Source: Lepturacanthus savala
Taxonomy: Eukaryota; Chordata; Actinopteri; Scombriformes; Trichiuridae
Assembly: GCA_030544235.1 (NCBI GenBank)
Contig: CM060478.1
Location: 20,069,727-20,133,726, forward strand
Direction: 5' to 3'
Length of the DNA: 64,000 nucleotides
Translations under genes and position numbers: made by a program
Shown here: positions 40,210 to 59,500 of the stretch, in pieces
How positions within the stretch are numbered: position 1 is the first letter of the stretch
Layout of the letters: each line of letters starts with the position of its first letter
Notes under the pieces: model-generated
Databases searched by the model: none
What the model was told of the DNA's origin: nothing
Seen by the model: the letters and a program-made list of their open reading frames with translations, nothing else

Positions 40210-40329
40210 GAGCACCTGACATTTCCAGTGGCAGACTTACTTACCGGATCATGGCACAGACCAACAGCGGTGGGCAGGGGACCAACGGGGGTAGCGGATG
40301 AGTCCCCCAACATGATAGTGTACAGAAAG
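40210..40329 (+). CDS. rgs7: rgs7, first coding exon, with a one-base frame disruption
   Basis: RGS7 is a neuronal GTPase-activating protein for Gi/o alpha subunits that works with G-beta-5 and R7BP at membranes. Its family layout is DEP, DHEX, GGL, RGS. This exon carries only the N-terminal tail before the DEP domain. The ATG at 40251 gives MAQTNSGGQGTNG, and the other frame from 40291 gives VADESPNMIVYRK up to the donor AAG|GTAAGG. Together these match the RGS7 N-terminus (MAQ....SNGVADESPNM.VYRK), not RGS6. They are out of frame by one base: the G run at 40287-40291 has five G where four would be expected, so as written translation ends at the TGA at 40299-40301. The splice sites are intact and the exon boundary is where RGS7 has it. 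A sequencing or assembly indel is the likeliest cause. The DEP exons lie beyond the window. Confidence 0.85.
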
Positions 40330-41549
40330 GTAAGGTAGCAGTTATTTTTAGCCCGCGCGTGCATGTGTGTGTTTGCGAGTGTGAGCGAGTGCATCTCTTG
40401 CATTAATTTACTTGATGATGAGTGGCGCAATAGACATCGCTAATACTAATGGCAAGACAGTGTTCTTGTGCCATGGTTGATTTAGAGTTGTAATGCTACA
40501 TCAGTTTGATGAGGGCATGGAGAGAACATGCAACTCATCTCACACAACATGCATGACATGCAATGTGGATTCGGAGCATGCTTACACACACTATACCACT
40601 ATACACACACAGTGAGCCATCCTGACATGAATGCACATGTCGTCCAGTTAAACCATCAGCTTTTATTGCCTAACATGCTGGAGAATGGAGTTTTAATCAA
40701 TAGACATTAATGTAACTGAGAAGAAGATGCTGTTTTTCTTTTCTCGTTTTTTTCTTTTTTTAATAAATCACAGTTCATTACACTGCTGAAGGTGTATTTC
40801 TTTATTTTTAAATCTGTTACTATGTTAGAGAATTAGAGAAAGGGAAGGGAGTGAAATGGCCCACTGCTGAGACACCTTAATCCAGTCCTGCTCTAAACAT
40901 GAAACAGAATAATGAAATGGTAATCTGCAGGAAAGATCATGATTATTTACTTTAAGGCTTAAGGTCCAATTATAGCTGCATACAGGAACTTTAACACCTG
41001 CACTGTGAAGTGCAGATATGTCAGGGTATGTACACTGCTCCCGATGTGCACTGATTTGTAGTCGTTTATTCTCCCTGGACAAAAACAGCTTCAGCAACAG
41101 ATTCTCCTACAAATAAGCCATTTTGAAAATTGCTTTTGTTGCCATTAGTAGAAGGGCTTATGCTCTGTGGTGGCACTCACATTGTTATATAAAAGTTTAG
41201 GAATTTAAATGATCTGTTTTAGCATAAACCACACTGTATTTGTTCCATTTCTTTGATGCATGCAGTGCAATGCTTAAATCATTTTCTTCAGGTATCATTA
41301 TTCTGCAATGAAGTATGATTGTGATCTACAATATCACAGCAGAGCACTATATCAATCATTTAATGGATTAATCAATCAAGCGTTGTCACATGTAATCATA
41401 GTTCCTTCAATTTGTGCATTAAAAAGAGTTGATTATTCCCTAAGCCTCGTCTTGCTAAACCATGAACAAATCACACTTGGCAGGGTTTTGTGGTCGTGTT
41501 CAGTGCTGTTTCTATATCAGACATCAGGACACTCAGGAATAGAACTTTC
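40330..41549 (+). other. rgs7: rgs7 intron 2, first part
   Basis: Intronic sequence downstream of the coding exon donor. I see no further RGS7 exon (MED.IARMQDEKNGIPIRTV would be next) and no recognised repeat. Confidence 0.6.
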
Positions 41550-42150
41550 TCAGTTTTTAAGAGGATACCTGCAATTTCCTCCAGCATCTGAGTTCAAAGT
41601 ATCTAAAGTCTCTGCACTGCCTTTTTCTGACAGTGAGTCAGTATGCGGTGCCCAGGTCAGACCCTTGTTGATGCAGACACAGAGGTACTTGGTAGCCATC
41701 CACCCACTCCACTGAGGAGCTATTGGTATTATGGGGGTGTAGTTCTTTCCCTGTTTCATCCCAAAGTCCTCTATCAGCTCCTGAGCCTTGCTAATGGTCA
41801 GTGCGTCAGGCACTTCAGGAATTAGAGGATAGTACAGAATTGTTATCCGTGATAAGGCCGACCACAGCTATGTTGTCAGTGAACTAGATGATGGTGTTGG
41901 AGTCGAAAGTGGCTTCACGGTCTACATTGTACAGGGACAACGACAGAGGGCTTAAAATGCAGCTCTGGGGTGCTCCCGTGTTCAGGATGAGGACAGAAGT
42001 GGTGTCCTCCGACCCTCACCCCTTGGGTCTGCCCTTCAGGAGGTCACGGATCCATATGCACAATGAGAGGTTCATAATCCCAGGTCCATGAGATTTGTTA
42101 TGAGCCTGTTGGGAACTATGGTGTTGAACTCAACTGTTGTCAATGAACAG
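41550..42150 (-). mobile_element. degenerate LINE reverse transcriptase fragment
   Basis: Read on the minus strand from 42150 it gives FNTIVPNRLITNLMDLGL, then after a stop and shift a region corresponding to ILNTGAPQSCILSPLSLSLY, then FTDNIAVVGLI and, at 41700-41800, QELIEDFGMKQ and TKYLCVCINKGLTWAPHTDS. This is the order palm motif, GAPQG box, F-DD box, then VxYLGVHI of fish non-LTR elements. The catalytic FADD is changed to FTDN and stops break the frame, so the copy is dead. It lies antisense in rgs7 intron 2. Confidence 0.75.
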
Positions 42151-45100
42151 TAATCTTATAGCTCAATACTCAAACACGGCAGTGTGGACAATGTGTGATA
42201 TGTGATATGTCTTCTGCTTATCTTTTTTTTTTTTTTTGCTGGCTACTAATGGCCTCAAAGCAAGCATGAAAGTTGTTTAGTCCACTTCCTAGAGACGCAT
42301 TACCCTTGACAAGGCAGAGGGCGGGAGCTTGTCATCTGTCTTAATTTTTAGACCTTGGCCACATGCTCCTGGAATTGTAGTTCCATTTTCTTCCTTAGTC
42401 CTTTTTTGCCTTCTTTAAAGCTCTTATATTGTAGGCTACTGCTGCCTGGAAGCCAGGCGTGACCTTCTTAAGGTTAACATAATTGATCGGGAAGATGTAA
42501 ATTCCCTTGTTAGGAGCTGCGGTCTGCAGTTGATTGACAATAACTCAAGATCAGGTGAGCAGGAGTGCAACAGCATTTTAATATTTCCACTGTCACACCA
42601 ATCGTTATTCGCCATAAATCCTGATTAAGGATCCTCTGTTCTGTCAGAGCGGTATACAGAAAAAGGTGGTTGAGTCACCTAGTTAGTCTGGTACTTCACA
42701 ATTTAGCCAGGTTTCATGAAACAAAGGATAGTATAGTTACTGATATTCCATTGGAAACTGATATGGGCTTTGAGGTCGTCTGGTTTATTATCTATCACAT
42801 ATACATTTGGCATTGGTCAGGCAGCCTGTCTGCAATGCTTCCATGTTTATCTAGGTGTTACTTCTCATGTTGAGATGGTCATGCTCATCTATGTGGTCAG
42901 GATCCGCACTGGTATTTGTTCCCTTCACCCTTTCCTCAATGTTTACTCCAATGTTTGCATTTGAAAACCTTGAATGACCTGGTAGCATAGTCAGCAGAAG
43001 GGGAGTTTACAAAGCAGTGAGTTGACCCTTTCCCTATCCACAAGTGACTCATAGTTATATATTATCATTGTCCAATATTATTCACACTAATATTCTTAAA
43101 ATAAACATAAAGAAGACACATTTGCATTAATTAAACAGAGACTGCAACTTCTAGAATATTATATGAATTATGTGAATGCAACAATGGCAGATGAATGGCT
43201 GATCCGTTGCAATGTTTTGTTTCAGTTTCAGATGTACCGACGTGATAATTTTCTCATCTTACATGTGGCTGTAGGCATTGAGTGAATTTCTTCATTTCAT
43301 TCTCTTCAACCGTTGGTGAATGCTCCCATTCCATCTTCGCCAGCTTCGGCACACCAGGAAGAGGATATGCTCAGCGTGATATCATAGATTGACAGTCTTT
43401 TATATCACTCACAGTGTGTTAGGCAATATTACTGTCAGTGTGGGACAAGATTTGCTGGAAGTCTGGAAGTGTTGCTATGCTCTTAGCACAAAGGAGCGAT
43501 CACTATTTCCTATGTCACAATTTTCAATCTTCCCAAAACAAGGCTACAGGCTCGTAAACTAGATTGCTCATAAAGTAGGCCACATACTGGGGATAATGAA
43601 TATGGATGAATGTGACTGGTTTTGTCATTCCTTGTTAGTTGTATTTGTGTAGACAGTGGAGGAAATAATGGTTCTCATTGAATTTCATTTTAACATGAAT
43701 CTGTTTCAAATCATGCTGTGGCATGAAAACGAGTCATATTCTGTAAAATATTGACCCTCTTTCTATTCAATTTATGGCGAAATGTCTTCCTTTCTTTCGC
43801 AAGTGATACTGATGCCCTGCTTTTTGATCGTGCAACGAAGGATCTTTAAAACCAAGCATGTTGACAAGCAACGTTGCAGCTTGTACCATCAGTGAACACA
43901 TATAAATGTTGTTTTCTTCTAAATCGGGAGTTAATTAGGAGCTTCTCGCTCCCAAGCGTGCGGTCAGAGTGGTGTCTCAGCCATAAAGCTTTCATATATC
44001 ATGCAGCTTCCCCACTTCTCACAGCCTTTGTGACCACACATGGCCACAGCTTGGCTCTGTACACTGACTGACCTAGATACACTGCAGAACGAAAGAACGC
44101 GGTGAAGGCAGTGAGGATGAAATTGTCTTTCTGGACCGGGTTTAACTCGCACTGCAAAGGGGAAGAGCGCTGCCTGCAGAAATGTGGATACCACCGTGAT
44201 GAACAGGTGCTGTGGAATATATTCAGATGGAGATGCCTTGGCAGACGTGTTGCAACCAAAAATGATAACATAATAAAATTGCTCTTATTTATAAATACTT
44301 TGAAAATGCTGTATACATAATGATATCAAGCAGCTGTCCGCCACTAAATAGTTGACGATGTGCTAGTAGTTTATAGTAGTGGAAAGATTATGTAATATGC
44401 GCAGGGGGAGTTCTATAATTGAGGGCAGTGAATAGTGGTTTGATGGTCTTTCCACTGGGAGCATTGCTACAGTATACCCTTTCACTCACTCTTTCTGGCC
44501 CATCCACCCCTCCCACTCTTGTCATTAACCTCTAATGAAAATTGATGGCTGAGCTGAGGTGTTGACCCGCTTGCTGTGGAGATGTGTGCAGAGATGTCTG
44601 TTTTCCTCATGGACTTAATGCACACACTCAAGCACCTTGCTTAAGTGCATAAATATATGTATCCCGGCAGCACATATGTCAGAACTCCTCCGGTTCATCT
44701 AGAAATACCAATAGAAATGTTCAATGGATAAGCACTGCATGTCTAAAGGTCTAGATAATTACTTACCATACAAAGGCTTTGTGATGCCTTGCTGCTCACA
44801 TATTAACTGTCAGGCTTATATCATCAAAGGCAGCAGAGTGTATGCGTGTGTATTTTCATGCCCGTGCACGTGTGTGTGTGTGTGGCATGAATAATGCTGT
44901 GATGCTTGTGTGAGCATGTGTGTGCACCGTATGTAGGGCGAAAGTTGCTAAGAGAGACTGCTGAATTTTTTATGCAAGCCTAAAACAGCTCTGGCGAAGT
45001 TCAGGATGAAGAGGGAACATCTTTTTTCTACCAGCCAGCTCTTTGTGTGTGCATGTGTGTGTGTTTGCAACTGCGTGCGGTGTCGGTCTGAATTGCTTTG

Positions 45101-48100
45101 GATTATGTTATGGTTAAGAAAGAGAAACAAAAAAAGAAAGAAAAACACTGTTATAGATATTGAAATGAACAGATTTAACATAAAGTCTAGATATAGAAAT
45201 ATATGGATATTTTTTTTTTCATTTTCTCAATTTGCTGAAAGTGTCACTCTGAAATTGTTTTTTGTTTTCCCTTTAGAAATGGCACAACACTTTTTGATTT
45301 TCTGTTGCGCAAAATGTAATGTGTGATATTTCTTGAATTAAATATGCACAAAAATTACTTTGAAATACAGTATGTCCATATGCACGAGTTATTTTGATTG
45401 ATGTATACATACATTTGAAACATTTTAACGATCAATGACGAATTCCAATGCAACTTTTATTGTATCTTGAAATCTGAAATTGCTTTTCTGGGAGCATAGC
45501 TACAAAATATCCTTGATGACATATAATTACAACAACTGCAAGTTTTAGTAATTTGACTCCACGGTCATACCGTTTTGTTTTTTTATTATTTGTTGTTGTT
45601 TGTTCACAGTATTCTGTAACTGCTGGAGTCTGATCTTCCTCTGTGGTGTAGTAACTGACAGCTGAGGCACCAGCCCACTCTTATTTACTGTACATCTGAG
45701 CTGCCGACGGGCATGCAGTAATTGTTCTCCCAACAGCCAGTTTCGCTACTTTCCCTGTTTAGAGTCATTAATCCTATACTGTATGTTTATTGTTTATTCT
45801 GCCCTGTTTTCTCCAACTGAGCACATGCAACATTGTACCACGCTGTTATTGTTATATTCAGTCAAAGCGAGAGAATATGGTTTTACATTCTGGCCCTTAC
45901 ATAGTCAATACAGTCAGTACATTGTCAATACAATACATCTCTGATGTAATTGGCCCCTGGTGAAACTTTGTCTTTGCTGCAGCTGACAATGTTGCAGCAA
46001 TTTTTTTGCACTTTTCACAACTTTACAGTATGACTAACCAATGTCTAATAATGACAGTTATTGTCACTTTTATGACATGTAGCTAAAACTAACAGGACAT
46101 GCATGCATGGGAATTCTGGTAGTTCCTTCACGAACATATAATGTGACCAAATATTGCAAACACATCAAAGTTATGACTTTGTCTGTTAAGCGTCCACATG
46201 AAAACATCTCAGGCCATAAACAGCCTCTCCATCAATCAAAGGATTTCCATCGAGTGTTATAATCATCAAGGCTGTGAGTATTTTTTGTTTTATGTTTTTC
46301 ATTTCAGTTTAAATGTTTTATATTTTCACTCTGTTGTTCAGTTTCAATAATGGGGAACTCTGTCCTACACACATTCGAAAAGGGTGTTGATGTTGCACTG
46401 TGAGATTTGAACCATTTCCCTTTAGTGTGACTCAGTAATGAAGTAATGAACAAACAGAAGTAACAAAGAGGGCAAAGGTATTAGTGCAGCCTATTGATTT
46501 GTCAATTGATGAAGTGGTTGTGTACAAGAGATCATTTTGCAGGAACAAGACTTTCCCTCTCCTGTGCTTCACTGCAACATAGCGGTGAAACAATGTTGTT
46601 AAATGATGCAGAAATGCGGAATTATCCCATACAATGAGGTTTGTTTAGAGTTCCCCAAAGTCAGCAAGAAGATTGTGTCATTGGGAAGCATTTTTAGCTG
46701 AGGCCTTATCTGCATCTGTTAAGTCTACTCTATACCATTCAGCCCTGGTATCAATACAATGTTTTCAGCCATGCTCCATTTTTCACGAGTCATAAAATGG
46801 GGTGAACTGAATAAATTTCAGCTTTTTCTCCGTTAAGAGCCAGATTGAAGGGTTCTTGTACTGCCTGTCTCCCTCAATCTGCAATCAGAAGATCAGTAAG
46901 ACAGAGAGAAAGTGGAAAGAGGGGGGTGAGATGGGATGATTTATAATTGCCAGATCAGAGAGGAATCTTTGTAGGTGAAGTAGAGCTCCTTGTATGTCAG
47001 CTTGCCAGACAGGCGATTTCTGTCCCTGTGTATGAAAACAACCATGTTCTTTTTTTTGCACAAATTGTAGAGTGTAAGTGTGGGTGTTTGGCAGCCATTG
47101 TTGGGTGGAAAATGAGCATTTATGGTTTTCTGTAGTTCAAACTAATCCATTTGGCCCCTATTTTCTGACGTCAATATGTAAACACCAATCAGAGCGGCAG
47201 GCATCAATGACACAGGCTACAGTCAATTGTTCTGGTATCTCATCATATTACTGGGGGCTAAGATAATCCAACCAGTTATGGTGCACTGATACATTCTACA
47301 AATACCATGACTGCGGGCTTTTTTGATTAAAAAAAGAAAGAAGAAAGAAGAGAAAAAAAGTAGTAGAGTGCTGTTTATGTGACTATTTCTTTCTCCGCTG
47401 CTCTATTTTTGGTCTTCAAAGAGACAATATAATATGACAAGAATAAACAGGAAGCAAGACACACAGAGAATACAGATGCAGTAACATAAGTGGCACTATC
47501 AGTCAAATTAAATGTTATTCTTTCTCTTAGCACCTCTGAATACTAGTACACTGTTTTTAACAGACTGGCAATTAGTGGCTAATAAATTCATTCACACAAT
47601 ATGTATTTTATTACTGACACTGCAACCTTTTCTGTAAATTTCAGTACAATTTCCTTACAGAAATATATATTATAGATATATATAAGATATATATAAGTCA
47701 CAGTACTGTGATATCTTTGGGAGGTAGGAACAGTATACTTCACAAAATCCTTATACTGTATGAATACAGAAGGCCTTCATAGTTAAATTGCTATTTAACC
47801 AATTTTAAAAAAATAATGATTTGTTTCTGTATGTGATATTGACAATATTGCATAAAACACATAATCCATAACCACATAACACATTGCTAAAGAGAACAGT
47901 TCTACACATGAGAGCTTCCCTATGAAAGTTTTTGAGTTTGTTTTTTTTTCTGTAGAGAAACAAACATAACCTCCTTTATCTTACATCACAATTGTCTGCT
48001 CAAAAGAAAAAAAAAAACAAGTCAACAACTCTGTCCAATCTCTACTTCTAATACGCTCCTCCATTTTTTCTGATGACTATGTCCTGATATGTGTAGAAAC

Positions 48101-48384
48101 TTGGTATTCGTTCTTCTTATTAAGACATTTTATCTTCTCCAAATATCATCACCTCCACCTGCATTTAGCCAATAGTAAGTGATTCTCTGTTTCGTACTTA
48201 AAGGTATAGTCCATGATTCTTATCTGATATATGTAAGATTCAGCAAATATCTCCTCACTGCCTGCAAGCTGTCTGTTCTGCACTGAAAAAAAGACTGGTG
48301 TTCATTGTCAGTGATGAATGAGATCACTGACAAGCATGAAGTATGACGCTACCAAATAATTCTTAATATAATAAATATATATAT
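42151..48384 (+). other. rgs7: rgs7 intron 2, central stretch
   Basis: No exon was recognised on either strand. It holds a T run at 42224-42238 and a moderately GC-rich piece at 42300-42560 that may belong to an older LINE but that I cannot place. Short TG tracts occur near 44870-44883 and 45048-45066, with a T run at 45210-45220. Open frames are short and overlapping. Confidence 0.55.
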
Positions 48385-49286
48385 TAGAGCTGTTATTTTA
48401 ACGCGTTAATTCTATTAATTAATTACTCCGCAATTTAACGCGTTAAAAAATTTAACGCAATTAATTATGAGTATCAACGGTGGTGAGCTCAGGAGTGAAA
48501 GTGAACCGGAACTGAAATAAAGAAAACGATGTACTAAAGTCACATTAGTTACATTATCCGAGTGCTGCAACTATCCCAGTGTGCTCATTTCAGTGTAATC
48601 TACGCTGTTTCGGTGTCTGTACCGTTTGAAACGGAGCGACAAGTCCTCTGGTTGCTGTGCAACACGAGGCCGAGCCGAGCTGAACAAATGCGTTTCTGGT
48701 TGGCTGATGGACATGTTATTAGTGTCGCTAATTCTGATTGGTTCAAACCACACGTGTTTATTCTCACGGAGCAAAACTATGTTGGTACAATGCAGCGCAA
48801 AATATACGACTTCTATTATTCATTTTTTAATTGCTATATTGAGCTTAAGTGCCTATTTGAGACAGTCTTATTTTATTTCAGAATTTTATTTGTTTAACTG
48901 AATCACTGTATTTGTTATACATGTTTGAAGATAGATTTATTTTATTTATTTAACTGTATTAGTTTAGTTAGTTTAGTTAGTTAGTATTTGTTTGACATTT
49001 TTGAATAATCCACCTGGTCTACCTGGTTTAATGTGCTTGACCTTTACTTTTGGATTTAATTCATGAAGAACAGTTCACCAATAAAAAAAATGGATTTCAG
49101 ATCTTCTCTTCTTACTGTATTCAATTGATTATTCATACACTACAATTTTTTAATATCCTAGAATTCAAATTCTTTATCAGGAGGCCTTTAGAAAATATGA
49201 CATTAAGATGCGATTAATTCGATTAATTAATTACAAAATCCTGTAATTAATTTAATAATTTTTTTTAATCGACTGACAGCACTACT
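48385..49286. mobile_element. probable non-autonomous DNA transposon with imperfect inverted ends
   Basis: The left end reads tagagctgttattttaacgcgttaat with a second taacgcgttaa nearby. The right end, on the opposite strand, reads tagtgctgtcagtcgattaa and carries several ATTAATTAAT runs. The two ends therefore form imperfect inverted repeats (AGAGCTGTTA against AGTGCTGTCA) of the GGGCTGTCAA type seen at the ends of common fish repeats that contain AATCGATTAA/ATTAATCG blocks. The 900-bp interior has open frames of 111 and 91 codons but no transposase motif. No convincing target-site duplication was found, so the boundaries are approximate. Confidence 0.5.
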
Positions 49287-50513
<1,227 letters not shown>

Positions 50514-50785
50514 TACACAGCTTGCAGGCTGTAGTGTGCCGAGCAGTTTGCACTATGAAACTGACTATGAACCCCGAGCGCCACCTAGACTCAACTTGCT
50601 CCTATTTTTTCTTGTCTTCTGTCCTGCTGCTAAAATTAAGCAAAAAAATTATTTCTAGTTTTGGTTGCCGTAAAAATAAGTTTCTTATGTGCGAATGTCC
50701 TTATAGCCAACACAAATTCTTCATCAAACTACCCGGAATGATGTAGATTAAGTCAGGCAAACTTTAAATTACATGAGTAGACGGC

Positions 50786-50844
<59 letters not shown>
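50786..50844. repeat. (CA)n microsatellite, second array
   Basis: A pure CA array of about 58 bases, 275 bases downstream of the first one. Confidence 0.98.
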
Positions 50845-50845
<1 letters not shown>

Positions 50846-51738
50846 ATTCGCTGTGTATGGTTCAGGGAATCAATTCCCTAAAAGATCCAATCCAAAAGAA
50901 CAAAGTCACTTCCCACACATATGTTGATTCTTGTGCCCGAAAGTGGACTCTTTTTAATAAATCAATGCGGAGGTGATACTGTATGTGGAATAAGCTTTTA
51001 ATTAAATCTATAAATGTTCCTGTTCCCATAACACTAAGTGTTGTATTCTATATAAAGGTAAGAAACAATATTTGACTAAAATACGGGTTTAAATAGTTTA
51101 GCTCGCTGCTTATATAATCTAAAAGCAAACACCAAACAGCCTATTTACTATATATTTTAATATCTGGAGGTGCACTTGAAAGAATTACTGCATGTCATCA
51201 TGTAGGATCTGGGAAAAGGAAAATTGGCTGCCTTAAATGAATTCAAAGTCTGTCTTTCTTCTAAAGGCAGCTATGTAAACAAGATGATTAATTAGAGCTA
51301 TTTTGAAATAGTTGGCAATGCAAATGCATTTCAATGCACAATCTTCATAAAAACATGCAGTTATGATCAGAGCTGTTTATAACCACGTGAGTGGTGTGTC
51401 TCCATGTGAATGGAAATGTCAGTCTGAGGGTCTGATGGTCTAGACTATCACAACAAGTAACGGATGGATTGCCATGAACATTTTTAACACATTGACTTTT
51501 CTTACAGAATCACTAGCAGATCACATTTTTTGGTTTACACCAAATACCAGCAAAACTAAGGACATTCCCTTCAGCCATGGCTGCATTTTGTGCTTGTGTT
51601 TAGTTTTGCAATGTCTGGTTTTCGGTGCAATATCTACATAGGTGTATAGAGGCCCATTTCTACCAACTATCACGCCAGTGTTCTATAGTACAATGTGTTT
51701 GGTCATTGCATCAGAAGGCTAATGTATTAAAAATTTTC

Positions 51739-56769
<5,031 letters not shown>

Positions 56770-58531
56770 TTACAGAATCAGAATCAGATTTATTAAATAC
56801 ATTTTCACATCCAAGGAATTTGTCTTGCTGTAGTGGTGCATAACAAGTACAAAACAGAAGGTAATTAAGAGAAAAAAAAACCCAAATCTATACAAAGTGA
56901 GAAAAATACGACAAAATAAAGGTGGCATGAATATATAAATAAAATCTTACATTGAATAATAAGTTAAAAATGGTCTTCGTGGAGAGAGCTGCAGATTTTT
57001 GCAAAAAGATATGCAAATATGAATATGCAAAATGTTCACAGTATAAACATTATGTGTGATGTGTAAGTGTAATACAAGTAATACAAATAAATAATTACAT
57101 TATTGCTATACACCATGTTAAATGTGTTGAGTTCACACAAGTGCAATAAAAGAATGTGTACTGTTTATGAGTCCGGTAGAGTGGGATATGTCAGTGCGGG
57201 TCCTGGTGGAACAGCGCATGATATACGTACACCTTGGCCAGACTATAGCTGGGGTTTATTATGAGCTAGTCCAGTTTATACCCTAGGATATTATCTAGGT
57301 GTGCCATAGGGACAGAGGCTGGAAAAGTAGCAGGACACTAGTATATGATACCACTGTTAATTAGACATTTTGTACCGCAATATTAGATGTTTTACTTGCT
57401 TTTCATGTATTTTGTCATGCATTTTTTGTATTTTGAAGTGATCATTTTAACTCAAACACTATTATCTCTTTCCTAAGTCTAACCAAGTGCTTCTGTACCT
57501 TAACTTAAAAAGACCTTAACCATGGCAGTCGCAAACCATAATTCATCTTTTTTTTTTTATTAACAGGATTACAGCATTTAATCCATTTAATAATTGTTGG
57601 GTTGATAAAAGCAGGTGTAAGAAATGGGTTGATCAGCACCTACTCAGCAGGTGTAGCAGGGCCCTATTAAACCATATCTCCGAGTCTGATAACCAGGGGG
57701 TTATCAACAGGGGGGTGGTTATCTGGCCCGTTACACCTGTATTTGTTAATGAAGCCAGCTGCAGTCGGGAAGAAACTGTTCTTGTGAGATTTTGTCTAAG
57801 ATAGAACTCAGCCTCTTGCCAGAGGGGAGTGTTCGAAAAAGTTTATGTCCGGGTTGGAGAGATCTAACCTGACACTCCAGATGGTTTGTTACACAGAACC
57901 ATCTGGGAAGTCGTCTTCAGAAACTGTTTGGCAAAGGGTAAATCTTGCTTGGCAGGTGACTGGATGAACCATCTGTCTTTTACAGTCTACCATCTCGTGA
58001 TCACGAGATCATTTGAGACACTGATTGGTCCGAACCGCTGTGGTTCAGATGCAAACAGACAACTTGAAGCCTTGCACGGTGGATCCTGGCATGATCGGGT
58101 TATGTGATCACTCAAATCCAGAATCCAGCTGCCTCGCAGGGTGAGGAGGCATCGGTCATGGCCTTTCCTGTCTGCCTCAGCGTCCTGAAGGGATGCAGGT
58201 TGTGGAGGGAGGGCAGGTTGCAGTCAATCACCTTTTCAGTAGAGCGAATGATACACTGCAGTCTGCCCATGTCCTTGGCAGTTGCAGCAGTGCACCAGAT
58301 GGTGATGGAGGCGGTGAGGATGGACTCAATGATGGTGGTGTAAAAGTGCACCATCATTGGGTCTGGCAGGTTGACCTTCTTCAGCTGCCGCAGGGAGACA
58401 CATCCTCTGCTGTGCCTTCTCTGTGAAGGAGCTGATGTTTTGCTCCCACTTGGAGATGATGATTTCCAAAGTCCACAGCCATCCACCGTGTCTTTAGAGC
58501 ATTGAGCTCCAGGTTGTTTTGGCCACATCAT
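56770..58531 (-). mobile_element. degenerate LINE, C-terminal ORF2 and 3' UTR
   Basis: On the minus strand 58531-58112 is open for 139 codons and ends in the characteristic tail of a fish non-LTR element: SLRQLKKVNLPDPMMVHFYT, then TIIESILTASITIW, then GRLQCIIRSTEKVIDCNLPS and LHPFRTLR. Broken continuations follow to about 57740 (HSPLARG, SHKNSFFPTAAGFINK). The 3' end near 56775-56825 carries the tcagaatcagatttatt and ccaaggaatttgtcttgctg sequences usual for this family. The reverse transcriptase core is missing, so it is a 5'-truncated dead copy, antisense within rgs7 intron 2. Confidence 0.8.
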
Positions 58532-59412
58532 GACACCAGATGGTCAGTCTCCCACCTGTAGGCAGACTCTGATCTGCAGAAGGCTATCATACTCACAGAT
58601 GCCTCATGATACATTATCCTCCTTCTGATCAGGGTACATCTGTGCGGTTTATATATTTTTGGTTTGGCTTCATGTACACAGGTTTATTAGGGATAAAGTG
58701 ATTCCATTGTTCTTCTTACATGAAGTATTTTCACATTATTTTTTCTCACTGAACTTCAGTGGACAGCCCAAAGGAACTACCACTGTAAAAGTGAACAGCT
58801 GCTTTATTGTGGTTGTAAAGTGCATGAATAAATAAGAATTTCTACTACAGCCCAGCATTGGCAGGAGTCTCTGACCACAACACATGAATATTTTGGTACA
58901 CGACAACAATATCTGAATGGGGAGAATTACCTAAATAGCAGAGTGGAGCCAGAAATGCAGAGTTTTTGTCATCTGTCATAATTTCTTTGTTTCAGATTGT
59001 TTCATTTTTATTGATTTTCCTGGTTTGTTGACAAAACGATACGTGTGTGAGCTAGAATTCAGTGTCTGATATGTGTTAGGGCTGTGAGGATGCATCCATT
59101 TTCAACTGCTTTTTTATTTATTTATTTCTCAAAAATGATCCTGTTTGTTCAGGCCTGTTTGATGACTTGAAAGAATGAAACGGTCTCTCGACCGGAAAAT
59201 AGTCCCGGGGGAACCGCTTGCTTCACACAGTGATTTATCAGTTCTTTGGTGTATGAATGTTGATGACTTTGTCACAGGCACAGAAACAGAATATTTTAAG
59301 GTAGATGTTAAACGCCAGTTAACAGCCAGTTATCAAGACATCATCACGTAAATTGCTGTGTCTTTGTTTAATACAAACTTTTTTTTAAGGACATTTTAAG
59401 AGCATGTGGTCT

Positions 59413-59500
59413 GTGTGACCCAAGTGGTTAGGATGCAAACCACTTGGGTGGAAATGGTCAAAGGAGAGACTCCCTAGTTCATTTCCCACATGGCTGGCCT
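59413..59500 (+). repeat. possible tRNA-derived SINE fragment
   Basis: The segment reads tgacccaagtggttaggatg, resembling an RNA polymerase III A box, followed about 50 bases later by agttcatttcccac, resembling a degraded B box (GTTCRANNC). The cloverleaf is not convincing, so a functional tRNA is unlikely; a decayed tRNA-derived SINE is the best reading. Confidence 0.3.

Noticed and set aside
39912..40430. 172-codon minus-strand open frame across the rgs7 coding exon
   Set aside because: It is the antisense shadow of the rgs7 exon and its flanking intron.
48370..48460. taacgcgttaa palindromes as a possible operator or replication origin
   Set aside because: They fit the end structure of a dispersed fish repeat better than a regulatory site.
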